The position numbers and the translations under genes were made by a program. Source: Paenibacillus auburnensis (GTDB taxonomy: Bacteria > Bacillota > Bacilli > Paenibacillales > Paenibacillaceae). Taken from it: a DNA stretch of 64,000 nucleotides. Every line of letters starts with the position of its first letter. The stretch's first letter is position 1. The notes beneath the pieces were generated by a model that was not told the origin of the DNA, made no database searches, and saw nothing but the letters and a program-made list of their open reading frames with translations. Below, piece by piece: positions 8,553 through 16,873 of this stretch. The stretch is taken from the NCBI RefSeq assembly GCF_927798115.1, contig NZ_CAKMMG010000014.1:1-64000 (forward strand), read 5' to 3'.

Positions 8553-9317
8553 ATGAGCGGTACTGTAACGGTTAAAAATGTAACGCTGGGTGAAGGAATG
8601 CCTAAAATATGTGTACCGCTGGTTAGTGGAACATTGGCTGAACTGGAAAAAGAGGCTGAGGCGCTGAAAGCTCTCGAACCGGATGTAGTGGAGTGGCGGA
8701 GCGATTTTTTGGCCGGAGTGGAGGATATCGCAGCAGTTATGGAAGCGCTGGAGCGGATTCAGTCCATTCTGCCGGACATTCCGCTGATCTTCACGTTCCG
8801 TAGCGCCAAGGAAGGCGGGGAGAAGGAGATCTCCACCGAATATTATATTCAGCTCAATAAGGCCGCCGCTGAGAGCGGCTGGGTCGATATTATCGATGTG
8901 GAACTGTTCAACGAGGAGAATGTCGTACGTGATTTAATTGCGGCTGCCCATGCCTGCGGGGTGTTCGTAATCCTGTCCAATCATGATTTTGAGGGAACAC
9001 CGTCCGAAGAGGAGATTGTCTCCCGGCTGTGCAGGGCACAGGAGCTTGGAGGCGATCTGCCGAAGATTGCCGTTATGCCGGACAGTCCGGGGGATGTGCT
9101 GACACTGCTGGCAGCAACGAATAAGATGCAGGAGCAATATGCGGACCGTCCAATCATTACGATGTCCATGGCCGGAGAAGGGGTAATAAGCCGCCTGACC
9201 GGGGAAATCTTCGGCTCGGCGCTGACCTTTGGTGCAGCACACAAGCCCTCGGCCCCAGGCCAGGTGGCGGTAACCGAGCTGCGCAGAGTGCTGGAGCTGC
9301 TGCACCGCAGCCTATGA
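8553..9317 (+). CDS. aroD: type I 3-dehydroquinate dehydratase
   Basis: A 254-residue TIM-barrel enzyme of the shikimate pathway that dehydrates 3-dehydroquinate to 3-dehydroshikimate through a Schiff base. EWRSDFL near the N-terminus, the catalytic histidine in SNHDFEGTP and the Schiff-base lysine in LPKIAVMP are all in place. The C-terminal end FGAAHKPSAPGQ closes the substrate loop. The start is ATG 8553, preceded by AAGGAGCTG. It may be cotranscribed with rbsK; a terminator follows. Confidence 0.96.
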   Translation: MSGTVTVKNVTLGEGMPKICVPLVSGTLAELEKEAEALKALEPDVVEWRSDFLAGVEDIAAVMEALERIQSILPDIPLIFTFRSAKEGGEKEISTEYYIQLNKAAAESGWVDIIDVELFNEENVVRDLIAAAHACGVFVILSNHDFEGTPSEEEIVSRLCRAQELGGDLPKIAVMPDSPGDVLTLLAATNKMQEQYADRPIITMSMAGEGVISRLTGEIFGSALTFGAAHKPSAPGQVAVTELRRVLELLHRSL

Positions 9318-9349
9318 GCCTTGGGTCTTGAAGGAATCGGGAGAATACA

Positions 9350-9378
9350 GACAGCTCCATCAGTCGGAGCTGTCTTTT
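9350..9378. terminator. terminator shared by aroD and the convergent CMD gene
   Basis: GACAGCTCC pairs with GGAGCTGTC across a seven-base loop and is followed by TTTTTG. The stem overlaps the stop codon of the minus-strand gene at 9360. Confidence 0.8.
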
Positions 9379-9770
9379 TGCTGATCCTGTACCGTTATTC
9401 CACGTGACTTAAATACGTCCTTAGCCACAAAGGTTGCATTCAGTACACGGGGAAATCCGGCGTAAGGTGCGCAATGCAGGATGGCTTCCACTATTTGTTT
9501 TGGAGAGAGTCCTACATTAAGCGCGGCATTGATGTGAACGTTAAGCTGTGGTTCACAGCCGCCCAGAGTGGTGAGTGAGGAGATGGTGATAAGCTGGCGC
9601 TGCCGCAAATCCAGCCCATCTCGGGTATAAATATCGCCAAAAGCAAACTCGATGACAAATTGCCCCAAATCGGGAGAGATATCTTTCAGCGATTCAATCA
9701 CTTTGGCTCCTCCGGTACCGTCCACCTCCATCAGCTTTTCCCAACCGCGGTTATATCGTTCTGTAGTCAT
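9360..9770 (-). CDS. carboxymuconolactone decarboxylase family protein
   Basis: A 136-residue protein of the CMD/AhpD-like alpha-helical family, with the typical block GGCEPQLNVHINAALNVGLSPKQ and HCAPYAGFPRVLNA. Family members include 4-carboxymuconolactone decarboxylases and peroxidase-like proteins. This one has no clear CxxC redox pair, so a decarboxylase, an unknown hydrolytic role or a stress function are all possible. The start is ATG 9770 behind GGAGG. It is divergent from a MerR regulator whose palindromic operator lies in its promoter, so it is likely the regulated target of that protein. Confidence 0.85.
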   Translation of the reverse strand: MTTERYNRGWEKLMEVDGTGGAKVIESLKDISPDLGQFVIEFAFGDIYTRDGLDLRQRQLITISSLTTLGGCEPQLNVHINAALNVGLSPKQIVEAILHCAPYAGFPRVLNATFVAKDVFKSRGITVQDQQKDSSD

Positions 9771-9812
9771 AAGTAAACCTCCGTTTATATAGAAATTATA
9801 TGCTCTACACAC

Positions 9813-9843
9813 AGAGTACAGCTTAGAGCGCGCTCTAATGCAA
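9813..9843 (-). promoter_or_regulatory. MerR-type promoter with 19-bp spacer and palindrome
   Basis: On the minus strand, TTGCAT (9843-9838) and TACTCT (9818-9813) are 19 bases apart, the long spacing typical of promoters activated by MerR-family regulators. The spacer contains most of the perfect 16-bp palindrome TTAGAGCGCGCTCTAA (9823-9838). It drives the CMD-family gene; the divergent MerR gene is the natural candidate regulator. Confidence 0.7.
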
Positions 9844-9872
9844 CTGTTCATTTGCTGTGGTATGATTTCAGC

Positions 9873-10250
9873 ATGAACAACTTACTTACGATTCAGGAAA
9901 TGTCCCGCTTGACGGGACTATCAGCGCATACGCTGCGGTATTACGAGAAAGTTGGTATGCTGGAGGGCGTGTCCAGGAATGAACAGGGCTACCGTGCCTA
10001 TTCCGAGGCCGATGTGTCTTGGGTACAGTTTCTGGTCATTCTGAGGGAGCTGGATATCCCAATCCGGGAAATGAAGCGTTATTCCGATCTGCGCAGCCAG
10101 GGTCCCTCCACTGTCCATGAGAGACGATTGATGCTGGAAGCCCATCAGAGCAGGGTCCAGCAGCAGATGCAGAAGCTTAGCGATAATCTCGGGAAGATTG
10201 AGGGCAAGATTCAATACTACAAAGAAATGGAGGAAGAGGTGGAAGCTTAG
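9873..10250 (+). CDS. MerR family transcriptional regulator (small, YyaN/AdhR-like)
   Basis: A 125-residue regulator with an N-terminal MerR winged helix (residues 4-72: TIQEMSRLTGLSAHTLRYYEK, then RAYSEADVSWVQFL) and a C-terminal dimerisation coiled coil with no effector domain or metal-binding cysteines. It is probably an aldehyde- or stress-responsive activator of the divergent CMD gene. A TATGAT hexamer at 9861-9866 lies only six bases before ATG 9873 and no Shine-Dalgarno is visible, so the mRNA may be leaderless. A TTG at 9852 in the same frame is less likely. Confidence 0.87.
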   Translation: MNNLLTIQEMSRLTGLSAHTLRYYEKVGMLEGVSRNEQGYRAYSEADVSWVQFLVILRELDIPIREMKRYSDLRSQGPSTVHERRLMLEAHQSRVQQQMQKLSDNLGKIEGKIQYYKEMEEEVEA

Positions 10251-10354
10251 ATACAAAAGAGCGGCAGCGAGTATCTGCTGCCGCTGTCGCTGTCGCTTCA
10301 TGGTCAAAGAACGCCCTATAATAAGGGCAGGTGAACCTTGAACTGAAATCTGGT

Positions 10355-11122
10355 TTACTCTTGCGAAGGCCCGGTATACACATGAACGGCATCCCTTAGG
10401 AACTTGGCCATACCGGGACGGACCTTGTCGTAGTAAGCGGTAAACCGCTCATCATCCACGTACATCTGCGCTACTCCGGCATGGGCTTCTTTCGTGTAAG
10501 TGTCCCAGTAGAAGCTGAGCCACTGGCGGTGCAGGTCAGCGGCTTTTTGCGCCAGCTCGCTGGCAGAATCACCTTCCTCCATCGCCTGCTCCAGTGACGC
10601 GAACATGTCTGCTTCGAGCTGTTGAAGGGCAGTGTATTGCTCTTCCGTCATATTGCTCAGCTTGCGGTTCGACTTCTCTACGGCTTCCTCGCCGTATTTC
10701 TCCCGGACCTCTTGTCCGTATTTCTGCTCGTTATCATCGATTAGCTTCTGCTTAAAGCCTGCGAATTTCTCTTCATTACTCATGGTTATTCTCCCTTCTG
10801 ATTGGGCCAGTGTCTGCTCGACGTTCGCAATCAGCTCATCCAGCTGATTCCTCCGCTGAAGCAGCTTTTCATGGTGTTCCCGCAGAGCCTGTGCACCGTC
10901 AAAGGACGGTGAGGTTACGATTTCCTTAATTGCCTCCAGGGTTAGGCCGAGCTCACGGTAAAATAGAATCTGCTGCAGCAGATCTACTTCAGCCTGGCCG
11001 TAAATACGGTATCCCGAGGAGTTAATTCTTGCAGGTCTCAGAAGCCCGAACTCATCGTAATAACGCAACGTCCGTGTGCTGATTCCCGCAAGTTGCCCTA
11101 GCTTCTGCACGGTATATTCCAT
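10355..11122 (-). CDS. MerR family regulator with TipAS antibiotic-recognition domain
   Basis: A 255-residue TipA/Mta-like regulator. The MerR winged helix occupies residues 1-70 (VQKLGQLAGISTRTLRYYDE, SGYRIYGQAEVDLL), a dimerisation helix follows to about 115, and a C-terminal TipAS domain of about 140 residues begins near MSNEEKFAGFK. TipAS domains bind thiopeptides and other hydrophobic drugs, and Mta in Bacillus activates multidrug efflux. ATG 11122 has AGGAGG nine bases upstream; the longer open frame is noncoding leader. A TipA-type promoter with a 19-bp spacer lies upstream, which suggests autoactivation. No efflux gene is adjacent. Confidence 0.9.
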   Translation of the reverse strand: MEYTVQKLGQLAGISTRTLRYYDEFGLLRPARINSSGYRIYGQAEVDLLQQILFYRELGLTLEAIKEIVTSPSFDGAQALREHHEKLLQRRNQLDELIANVEQTLAQSEGRITMSNEEKFAGFKQKLIDDNEQKYGQEVREKYGEEAVEKSNRKLSNMTEEQYTALQQLEADMFASLEQAMEEGDSASELAQKAADLHRQWLSFYWDTYTKEAHAGVAQMYVDDERFTAYYDKVRPGMAKFLRDAVHVYTGPSQE

Positions 11123-11208
11123 AATGACTGCCTCCTGTAACAGATTTTCAGCGTCAGATTCCTCTGCATGACTGCGCATCCCGCCGGTAAGCTGCTGCTT
11201 ACAAAACC

Positions 11209-11239
11209 ACTCTACACCTTCACGTAACGGCAATGTCAA
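11209..11239 (-). promoter_or_regulatory. TipA/Mta-type promoter, 19-bp spacer
   Basis: On the minus strand TTGACA (11239-11234) and TAGAGT (11214-11209) are separated by 19 bases that contain an imperfect inverted repeat around ACGT (CCGTTACGTGAAGG). This layout is that of MerR-family autoregulated promoters. Confidence 0.6.
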
Positions 11240-11288
11240 ACGCTATTTTTATTGTAACCATCTTTATTATCAGATAGGCAAAAGGCAC

Positions 11289-11336
11289 AAAAAAGCGGCA
11301 GTCTCCGCCGGGATACCCCAACTGGAAAACTGCCGC
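11289..11336 (-). terminator. terminator of the exonuclease gene
   Basis: GCGGCAGT (11295-11302) pairs with ACTGCCGC (11329-11336). On the minus strand the stem is followed by a run of six T. Confidence 0.75.
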
Positions 11337-11361
11337 CATTCATACCGTCTAAAGTTGAAGA

Positions 11362-12114
11362 TTATTTCTTGCCTAGCTGTGCTGCAAAATAGGCCTGCAG
11401 CTCCGCCGCTTTGCGGGGATCGGCCAAAGCATCTTCGCCCGGGAAGTAGTGCTCGGCTACCAGCTCCCAGGTGGGAACGATTTTTTGCGAGGTCATGGCT
11501 TTGATCGCAATTTTGACCGTTTTTCGCTCTCTGGCATTGGAGAAGGTATCCACATAGTGCTGGGACCGCTCAAAGTCCAGCTCCGGGAAGACTGCACGAA
11601 AAATCTCCGCAGTCATCTTGGCATCGTCTAGCGCCCGGTGGGCAGAGCCGGAGGGCTCAAGCCCAAACAGCGCCATCGCACCTTCAACGCTGATGTCATT
11701 GCTGAGCCCGCGTGCCCGGAGCACCCCTTTTAGGAGATCAAAATAGGTAGCCTCCATCCAGTAGGCGTCGTCCATTTTGTGCATCCGGATGTCCTGGATG
11801 ATCCGCTTCATGTCCTCGCCGCCCCAGGTCAGGAGCAGCACGCCGTCAGGGCTTTGATCGAGCCAGGCCCGGAATGCAGTAATGACTTTAGGGAACCGGT
11901 CAGCGACATCGATATCCTCTTGGGGAATGCCGGTTTTTTTCTTAATAAACGAATTCAGGGTAGAGAAATATATAGGTTTGATTAAGGCGGAGAACTCATC
12001 CTTAAACTGCAATGAAGCGTCTAACCGGACGGCTCCAATCTCAATGACCTCCATAGGATGCTCGCTGGCAAATTTGCGGCCGTTGAATTCGATGTCCAGA
12101 ATAATATAATCCAC
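11362..12114 (-). CDS. 3'-5' exonuclease, DEDDh superfamily (KapD/ERI-1-like)
   Basis: A protein of about 250 residues with the RNase T/DEDDh fold. Exo I is IILDIEFN with catalytic D and E, the middle aspartate lies in the LLTWGGEDMKRI region, and Exo III is SAHRALDDAKMTAEI with catalytic H and D. The arrangement resembles KapD and ERI-1-like RNA or DNA exonucleases; the substrate cannot be read from sequence. GTG 12114 has GGAGG eight bases upstream and is preferred to TTG 12150. The gene is monocistronic. The C-terminal 70 residues (after SNARERKTVKIAI) are not recognised. Confidence 0.85.
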   Translation of the reverse strand: MDYIILDIEFNGRKFASEHPMEVIEIGAVRLDASLQFKDEFSALIKPIYFSTLNSFIKKKTGIPQEDIDVADRFPKVITAFRAWLDQSPDGVLLLTWGGEDMKRIIQDIRMHKMDDAYWMEATYFDLLKGVLRARGLSNDISVEGAMALFGLEPSGSAHRALDDAKMTAEIFRAVFPELDFERSQHYVDTFSNARERKTVKIAIKAMTSQKIVPTWELVAEHYFPGEDALADPRKAAELQAYFAAQLGKK

Positions 12115-12414
12115 AGGTAATGCCTCCGTTTCAGTGACTGGCGCTTTCAAGCCGAAGCATGCGCCGACTCTTCTATTTTAGCAAAAAAAGCGGACAAAAG
12201 GGAAACTGGCCTGGAATTGCCGATGGCCAAGCGTAAGGGCTGCAGAATTAGGACATCGGTTGGTTCTCTATGGACAGATCTGGTTATTGCATGATTATGT
12301 ATACGCATTAGGAATTAATGGATTTTAATCTATATTTGTCATAAAACAGCGCAGAAAAGGAGGGATTTTGTCTTATTATGGCGAATTTATAAGCTTGGGA
12401 GAGTGGTTGAGGGA
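12115..12414 (+). other. promoter and leader region of the LuxR-type regulator
   Basis: This 300-bp gap contains a strong Shine-Dalgarno AAAAGGAGGG (12354-12363) that is too far from the regulator's start to serve it. A TTG at 12368 opens a 16-codon frame whose TGA overlaps the ATG at 12415, so a translationally coupled leader peptide is possible. No other feature was recognised. Confidence 0.35.
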
Positions 12415-14541
12415 ATGAAGAAAAAAGCGGCTGTACATTTGCAGTCTTTACAGAATGCATACTCTTCTTTATGTGGATTGACTATGGTAGTAACGAATCA
12501 AGAGGATGAACGCTTAACGGAGCCTTCAGGATTGTCTGAAGGACTTGGTCTTTTGTTAAAGTTTCAAGGCAAAAGCTTAGAGAAGGCGATTCCCAATATT
12601 TTAACGAAAGTTAAGGATATACAAAAACCGATTGTTTATGAGACCTCTTCAGGCTTCAAACTCTTGATTGCGCCTATAATAACCAAACAATATATGCCGT
12701 ATTTTATTCTTGCGGGTGTCTTGGTAGAGGAAAACACTAAAGAACTGGTGGAGGGGATCGTCTATCAATCCAAACCGCTGGAGGAACACGAGGCATGGAA
12801 GCGCTCTCTTCATGGTGCGCGAGTCTATACTATGGAACGCATAAGACTCATCCTTAATCAGCTGGAGGAACTGGCAGAGATTATGGGGATTCTTCTGGAC
12901 CAGGAAAAGGAAGAGAATAATTATGCGTATAAACTGCAATTAATGAATCTGATTCATCTCATGGATGCTGATAGTCCTACCTGGCTTCAGGGTGTTTTAG
13001 CTATTTTTAACCGTGTGATGGGGCTGGAATTTACGGGATATGCCACTAATGATCTGGACGGGGAACCATTTCGTGTGACGGAAACGGTGGGTTTGAACGC
13101 AGACCATGCTTTACTGGGGGCCTCTTTTTATCCGGGGGAAGGCTACCTGGGTCAGGTGGGGCTTTCCAAGCAAATGGGGTATTGGGAAAAGGCAGACCGG
13201 GATCCCAGAGCCTCTTTCTTCACAGGCAGGGGGATACAACCCAAAGTGGTGATCTGCTACCCCATCAAGCATCAGAATCAATTTTTCGGAGTGCTTTTTG
13301 GCGGGAGTACTTCCATACCGGAGATCTCGGAAGAACTTGCGGATATGGGAATGCTGGTAGCTACTCAGATCTCCTCGGCGCTGTACGCCCTGAATAAGGA
13401 AACCTCTAGTGAACGGCGGCGGATACGGATTCAGACTTTTCATGAGCTGGCTCAGGCTGCTGTAGTCATTAAGGAAAAAGAGATCTTTCTGCAAATGTTG
13501 ATCAAGTCCATACAGCAGCACATTGACAGTGCTTTTCTGTGCCTGCTGCTCGATCCGCAGGATGGTGGAGGCATGAAAATATATACGCCTTTTAATGATC
13601 ATACAGAAGACTATTCAGCATACGCCGCCGATGTGGAGGCCGCTTATTTCAGAGAAGATAAGCCCGGAGTGATCATGTTCCGCAGGCCCATACAGCGGCA
13701 GTGGGAGGGAAGGGGCCTCGTTGAATTCCCTATAGCTTACGAGCAGAGACTTTTGGGTGTGATGGCTGTACATTTTAATAATGGTCTGCAGCAGGAGGAG
13801 TGTACACCTTTTCTAAACGCAATCAATGTCCTGGTGGTAACTAAACTGCAATTGGAGACAACAAACGTCTCCTTCAGTAACGCGGATATTATCAGCCTGC
13901 TTCATGACAACCTGCTAATCTGGAATCCTGAAGCCCACCATAGAGGGGTCAGAGCCAGGGAACTAACCATTGGATTCCTCCAGGAACTGAATCGTCCAAA
14001 CGATGAAATCGAACTTATAGGCAAAGCAAGTCTGCTCACGGAATATAATCCGGAGCTATTATCCAAATATTTCGGTGACAGCCCCGTTGTGCTTGTATTA
14101 CGTCAATTTCAGGCCTGCAAGGCAGGGCGGAGCGAAGAGGGGACACCGGGACTAGAGCCTTATGCGTTTTTGGGGAAGGTCCTGCTTATCATGAGCTTGT
14201 ACTTGGAGAAAGGGGAAAAGGATTGGAAGGCAACTCTCCCGGTTTCCCTGCAAGAGTCTTTATTGCTGCCCGCTGATCATTTTCTCCACTCGTTGTCAAT
14301 GGAAACAATGGAGCCCCAGCCGGAAGCCAAGGGGCGTCTAACGGCCAGGGAGGAAGAGATTTTGACGCATATTATGCAAGGATTAAACAATAAGGATATT
14401 GCCGAAAAGCTGTTTATCAGTGTGCATACGGTTAAAAACCATATTACAAAAATCTATGAGAAGCTGGGAGTCAGCGGCCGCGTTCAAGCCATCTCTCAAA
14501 TGTACCAAAGCCCATTACCAGAACCAAACAAAAAGCGATAA
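12415..14541 (+). CDS. PocR/GAF-domain regulator with C-terminal LuxR helix-turn-helix
   Basis: A large cytoplasmic regulator of about 708 residues. Residues 1-110 resemble a PocR-type ligand-binding domain (LQSLQNAYSSLCGLTMVV onward). Two GAF-like segments follow at about 190-320 and 350-480. The C-terminus carries a LuxR/GerE helix-turn-helix (about 640-700, TAREEEILTHIMQGLNNKDI then SVHTVKNHITKIYEKLGV). PocR domains are thought to bind small hydrocarbon-like ligands and GAF domains bind cyclic nucleotides or metabolites. No receiver or ATPase domain is present, so activity should be ligand-gated. It stands immediately upstream of the chemosensory operon in the same direction and is the obvious candidate controller. 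The start ATG 12415 follows GAGAGTGGTTGAGGGA. Confidence 0.8.
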   Translation: MKKKAAVHLQSLQNAYSSLCGLTMVVTNQEDERLTEPSGLSEGLGLLLKFQGKSLEKAIPNILTKVKDIQKPIVYETSSGFKLLIAPIITKQYMPYFILAGVLVEENTKELVEGIVYQSKPLEEHEAWKRSLHGARVYTMERIRLILNQLEELAEIMGILLDQEKEENNYAYKLQLMNLIHLMDADSPTWLQGVLAIFNRVMGLEFTGYATNDLDGEPFRVTETVGLNADHALLGASFYPGEGYLGQVGLSKQMGYWEKADRDPRASFFTGRGIQPKVVICYPIKHQNQFFGVLFGGSTSIPEISEELADMGMLVATQISSALYALNKETSSERRRIRIQTFHELAQAAVVIKEKEIFLQMLIKSIQQHIDSAFLCLLLDPQDGGGMKIYTPFNDHTEDYSAYAADVEAAYFREDKPGVIMFRRPIQRQWEGRGLVEFPIAYEQRLLGVMAVHFNNGLQQEECTPFLNAINVLVVTKLQLETTNVSFSNADIISLLHDNLLIWNPEAHHRGVRARELTIGFLQELNRPNDEIELIGKASLLTEYNPELLSKYFGDSPVVLVLRQFQACKAGRSEEGTPGLEPYAFLGKVLLIMSLYLEKGEKDWKATLPVSLQESLLLPADHFLHSLSMETMEPQPEAKGRLTAREEEILTHIMQGLNNKDIAEKLFISVHTVKNHITKIYEKLGVSGRVQAISQMYQSPLPEPNKKR

Positions 14542-14573
14542 TCCTGCTCCTGCAGAATTATCGCTTTTTGTTT
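14525..14573 (+). terminator. terminator of the LuxR-type regulator
   Basis: AAACAAAAAGCGATAAT pairs with ATTATCGCTTTTTGTTT; the 5' arm overlaps the stop codon. It separates the regulator from the chemosensory operon. Confidence 0.88.
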
Positions 14574-14590
14574 GAATATAGGAATCAGTT

Positions 14591-14631
14591 CCTATAGTAG
14601 CTATAGGAGTTCCTTGGTAATAAACGGGAAT
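14591..14631 (+). promoter_or_regulatory. inverted repeat and possible promoter before the chemosensory operon
   Basis: CCTATAG-TAG-CTATAGG (14591-14607) is a perfect dyad of a size suited to a LuxR-type dimer. GTTCCT (14609-14614) and GGGAAT (14626-14631) loosely resemble a sigma-B-type promoter but with an 11-base spacer. Further on, AAAGGAG precedes an ATG that is at once followed by TAG (near 14732). All assignments here are tentative. Confidence 0.35.
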
Positions 14632-14834
14632 CAGCGGGGATAGGCACAAGGGCCTAAAGATACGATAATTTAAGAGAAATATTTCACAAACTCATACTTC
14701 AAGCAATGGACACCAAAGGAGAACTCCATTATGTAGATTTTAAATCCGCCATCAGAAGAGTATCTGTGTATGAGGTTACTATTTGGAAACGCAAACAAAG
14801 GAAACAAAGACAGAACTTTAGGGGAGTGTAAGGT

Positions 14835-16406
14835 ATGAAATTAAATATCCGTTTTAAATTATTGGGCAGTTTTCTGGTTGTTGTTGCTTTGCTTCTGTTT
14901 ATTAGTGGATTATCAATTATGAAAATGGGACAGATGAACAGTGATTCTGAGGAAATGCGTGATTACAATTTCCCGGGATTAGTCAATATGGAGAATATCC
15001 GCACTGATCTGTATAAGCTGCGGGGCGATTTAATGAAGATTATTCTGGAAACACGCACTTCGGAATTCAGTAAAATTCAGTCTGCTATCAAACAAGACCA
15101 GGATAAACTCACTGCGAATATCAATGCATACACCAAACTCGAGCTGAATGATGAGCAAAGATCATCGCTGGAGACAATTAAGCAAAGCATAGAGAGCTAT
15201 AACGCTGTTGTACCGGATGTAATTGTAGCCGGAATGGCCAATGATAATATCAAAGGTTATCAAATGTTACTGGATTCGCTTCCTAATCTGCAAAAGGCGC
15301 TGGACACGGCAGATCTTGCGGTTGAAGGCCTGGTTAAAGATGCAAATGCTAATATCGATACAACTGTAGACAGCTATCTGTCCGGCAGAATGACGATCGT
15401 CATCTTTGCGTTCATTGCTACAGTAATTGCGATTGCACTGGCCTTCATTATCTCACAGGGAATTGTCGGTCCTGTATCCAAGATCCTCACCTTAGTGACT
15501 AAGATGGCCGGTGGTGATCTGAGAGAGCAGGTATCCATCAAAAACCGGGATGAATTCGGCAGATTGGCCACGGCTGTAAATGATATGACAGAGAGCTTAA
15601 GAAAATTAATTGGTTCGGCTGCCGAATCCGCTCAGAATGTTGCCGCTTCCTCCGAGGAAATCTCGGCGACTACGGAACAGATTGCTGACGGAAGCCAGTC
15701 CCAAGCCCAGGCGGCACAAAATATGAATCAGCTGATCCAGGATCTGGTCAGAGGAATTGATGAGGTTGCTAAAAATGCCGAGGTGGTCTCGGAGCTGTCC
15801 ATTCAAACACGCCAGGGTGCAGAAGAAGGCAGCAACGCCGTAAGGGAATCCAGTCAGGGCATGAATGACTTATCTCAAAAAATGGAGCTGCTTGAGCAGG
15901 ACTCTCAAAAAATCGGAGAAATTATTGAGGTCATTAATGAAATTGCGGAACAAACGAATCTACTTGCCTTAAATGCGGCGATTGAAGCGGCGCGTGCAGG
16001 AGAGCAGGGCAGAGGCTTTGCCGTTGTTGCTGATGAAGTACGCAAGCTGGCAGAACGCAGCAGCGAAGCTACGAAGCAAATTGCCCATATTATCCGGGGA
16101 ATGCAGAAGAATACAGTACTGAGTGTACAAGCTGTTGGTGAGGTAAGCGCACTGTCAGACCGGACGGAAGGGCTGATTAATGGAATCGTCTCCCGCGTAA
16201 ATGAAACCACACAGCAGATCACCAGTATCGCTGCAGCCTGTGAGGAACAGGCGGCTCAAACGAGTGAAGTACTCTTCTCTATTGAAGCCATAGCCGCAGG
16301 AAGCGAGGAATCCGCAGCTGCAGCCCAGGAAACGGCGGCCTCCTCACAAATGCTGGCCAAGCTGGCCGATGAGTTGAACATCTCTGTCTCAGCTTTTAAG
16401 TTATAG
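14835..16406 (+). CDS. methyl-accepting chemotaxis protein (transmembrane)
   Basis: A 523-residue chemoreceptor. Transmembrane helix 1 spans about residues 9-29, a four-helix-bundle extracytoplasmic sensor 30-185, transmembrane helix 2 186-208, HAMP 208-262, and the cytoplasmic signalling hairpin 280-523 with the conserved tip [16 protein letters not shown] and [16 protein letters not shown]. The Gln/Glu pairs flanking the hairpin are potential methylation sites, but no cheR or cheB is encoded here and there is no C-terminal NWETF-like tether. The start is ATG 14835 with GGGGAG upstream. It is the first gene of the operon and presumably feeds CheW and CheA encoded next. Confidence 0.96.
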   Translation: MKLNIRFKLLGSFLVVVALLLFISGLSIMKMGQMNSDSEEMRDYNFPGLVNMENIRTDLYKLRGDLMKIILETRTSEFSKIQSAIKQDQDKLTANINAYTKLELNDEQRSSLETIKQSIESYNAVVPDVIVAGMANDNIKGYQMLLDSLPNLQKALDTADLAVEGLVKDANANIDTTVDSYLSGRMTIVIFAFIATVIAIALAFIISQGIVGPVSKILTLVTKMAGGDLREQVSIKNRDEFGRLATAVNDMTESLRKLIGSAAESAQNVAASSEEISATTEQIADGSQSQAQAAQNMNQLIQDLVRGIDEVAKNAEVVSELSIQTRQGAEEGSNAVRESSQGMNDLSQKMELLEQDSQKIGEIIEVINEIAEQTNLLALNAAIEAARAGEQGRGFAVVADEVRKLAERSSEATKQIAHIIRGMQKNTVLSVQAVGEVSALSDRTEGLINGIVSRVNETTQQITSIAAACEEQAAQTSEVLFSIEAIAAGSEESAAAAQETAASSQMLAKLADELNISVSAFKL

Positions 16407-16417
16407 GAGGGAGTCAT

Positions 16418-16873
16418 ATGCCCGCAGGAGGCTCTGAACAATATATCGTGTCCCGCTTGGGGAGTGAACGGCATGCTATAAACATCCGGGATATCGAAGA
16501 AATTATTAAAATGCAGCATATTACGGCAGTGCCAAACAGTAAACCGTTTATCCGGGGCGTCATTAATTTGCGCGGCAGAATTGTGCCTGTGATCAGCATG
16601 TGCAGGAGATTTGGCATTTCGGATACGCCGGCAGATGCCCAATCACGCATCGTAGTGGTGCGATACCGGCAGGAAGCTATGGGGGTTATCGTAGATGCGG
16701 TGGAGAAGGTGACTTCTTTTGAGGAGATTGAGCCTCCACTCGAGGATCATGACACCGTAGGAGGCAAATATATAGAGGGGATCGGACAAGTTACTGACGG
16801 GATGATCAGTATTCTGAACATCCAGCGGCTGTTCGGTGATGGGGAAAGTTATGAGGGGTGCGATAAAGGATGA
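16418..16873 (+). CDS. cheW: chemotaxis coupling protein CheW
   Basis: A 151-residue single-domain CheW that links chemoreceptors to CheA. EQYIVSRLGSERHAINI, VPNSKPFIRGVINLRGRIVPVI and GVIVDAVEKV are the conserved blocks of the SH3-like double barrel. ATG 16418 follows AGGAGG closely after the MCP stop, and the stop codon overlaps the cheA start as ATGA, so translation is coupled. The paralogous CheW fold also appears twice at the end of the neighbouring CheA. Confidence 0.95.
   Translation: MPAGGSEQYIVSRLGSERHAINIRDIEEIIKMQHITAVPNSKPFIRGVINLRGRIVPVISMCRRFGISDTPADAQSRIVVVRYRQEAMGVIVDAVEKVTSFEEIEPPLEDHDTVGGKYIEGIGQVTDGMISILNIQRLFGDGESYEGCDKG

Noticed and set aside
14609-14631. Sigma-B promoter for the partner-switching operon
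   Set aside because: GTTCCT and GGGAAT are only loosely like the consensus and the spacer of 11 bases is too short; kept only as a remark.
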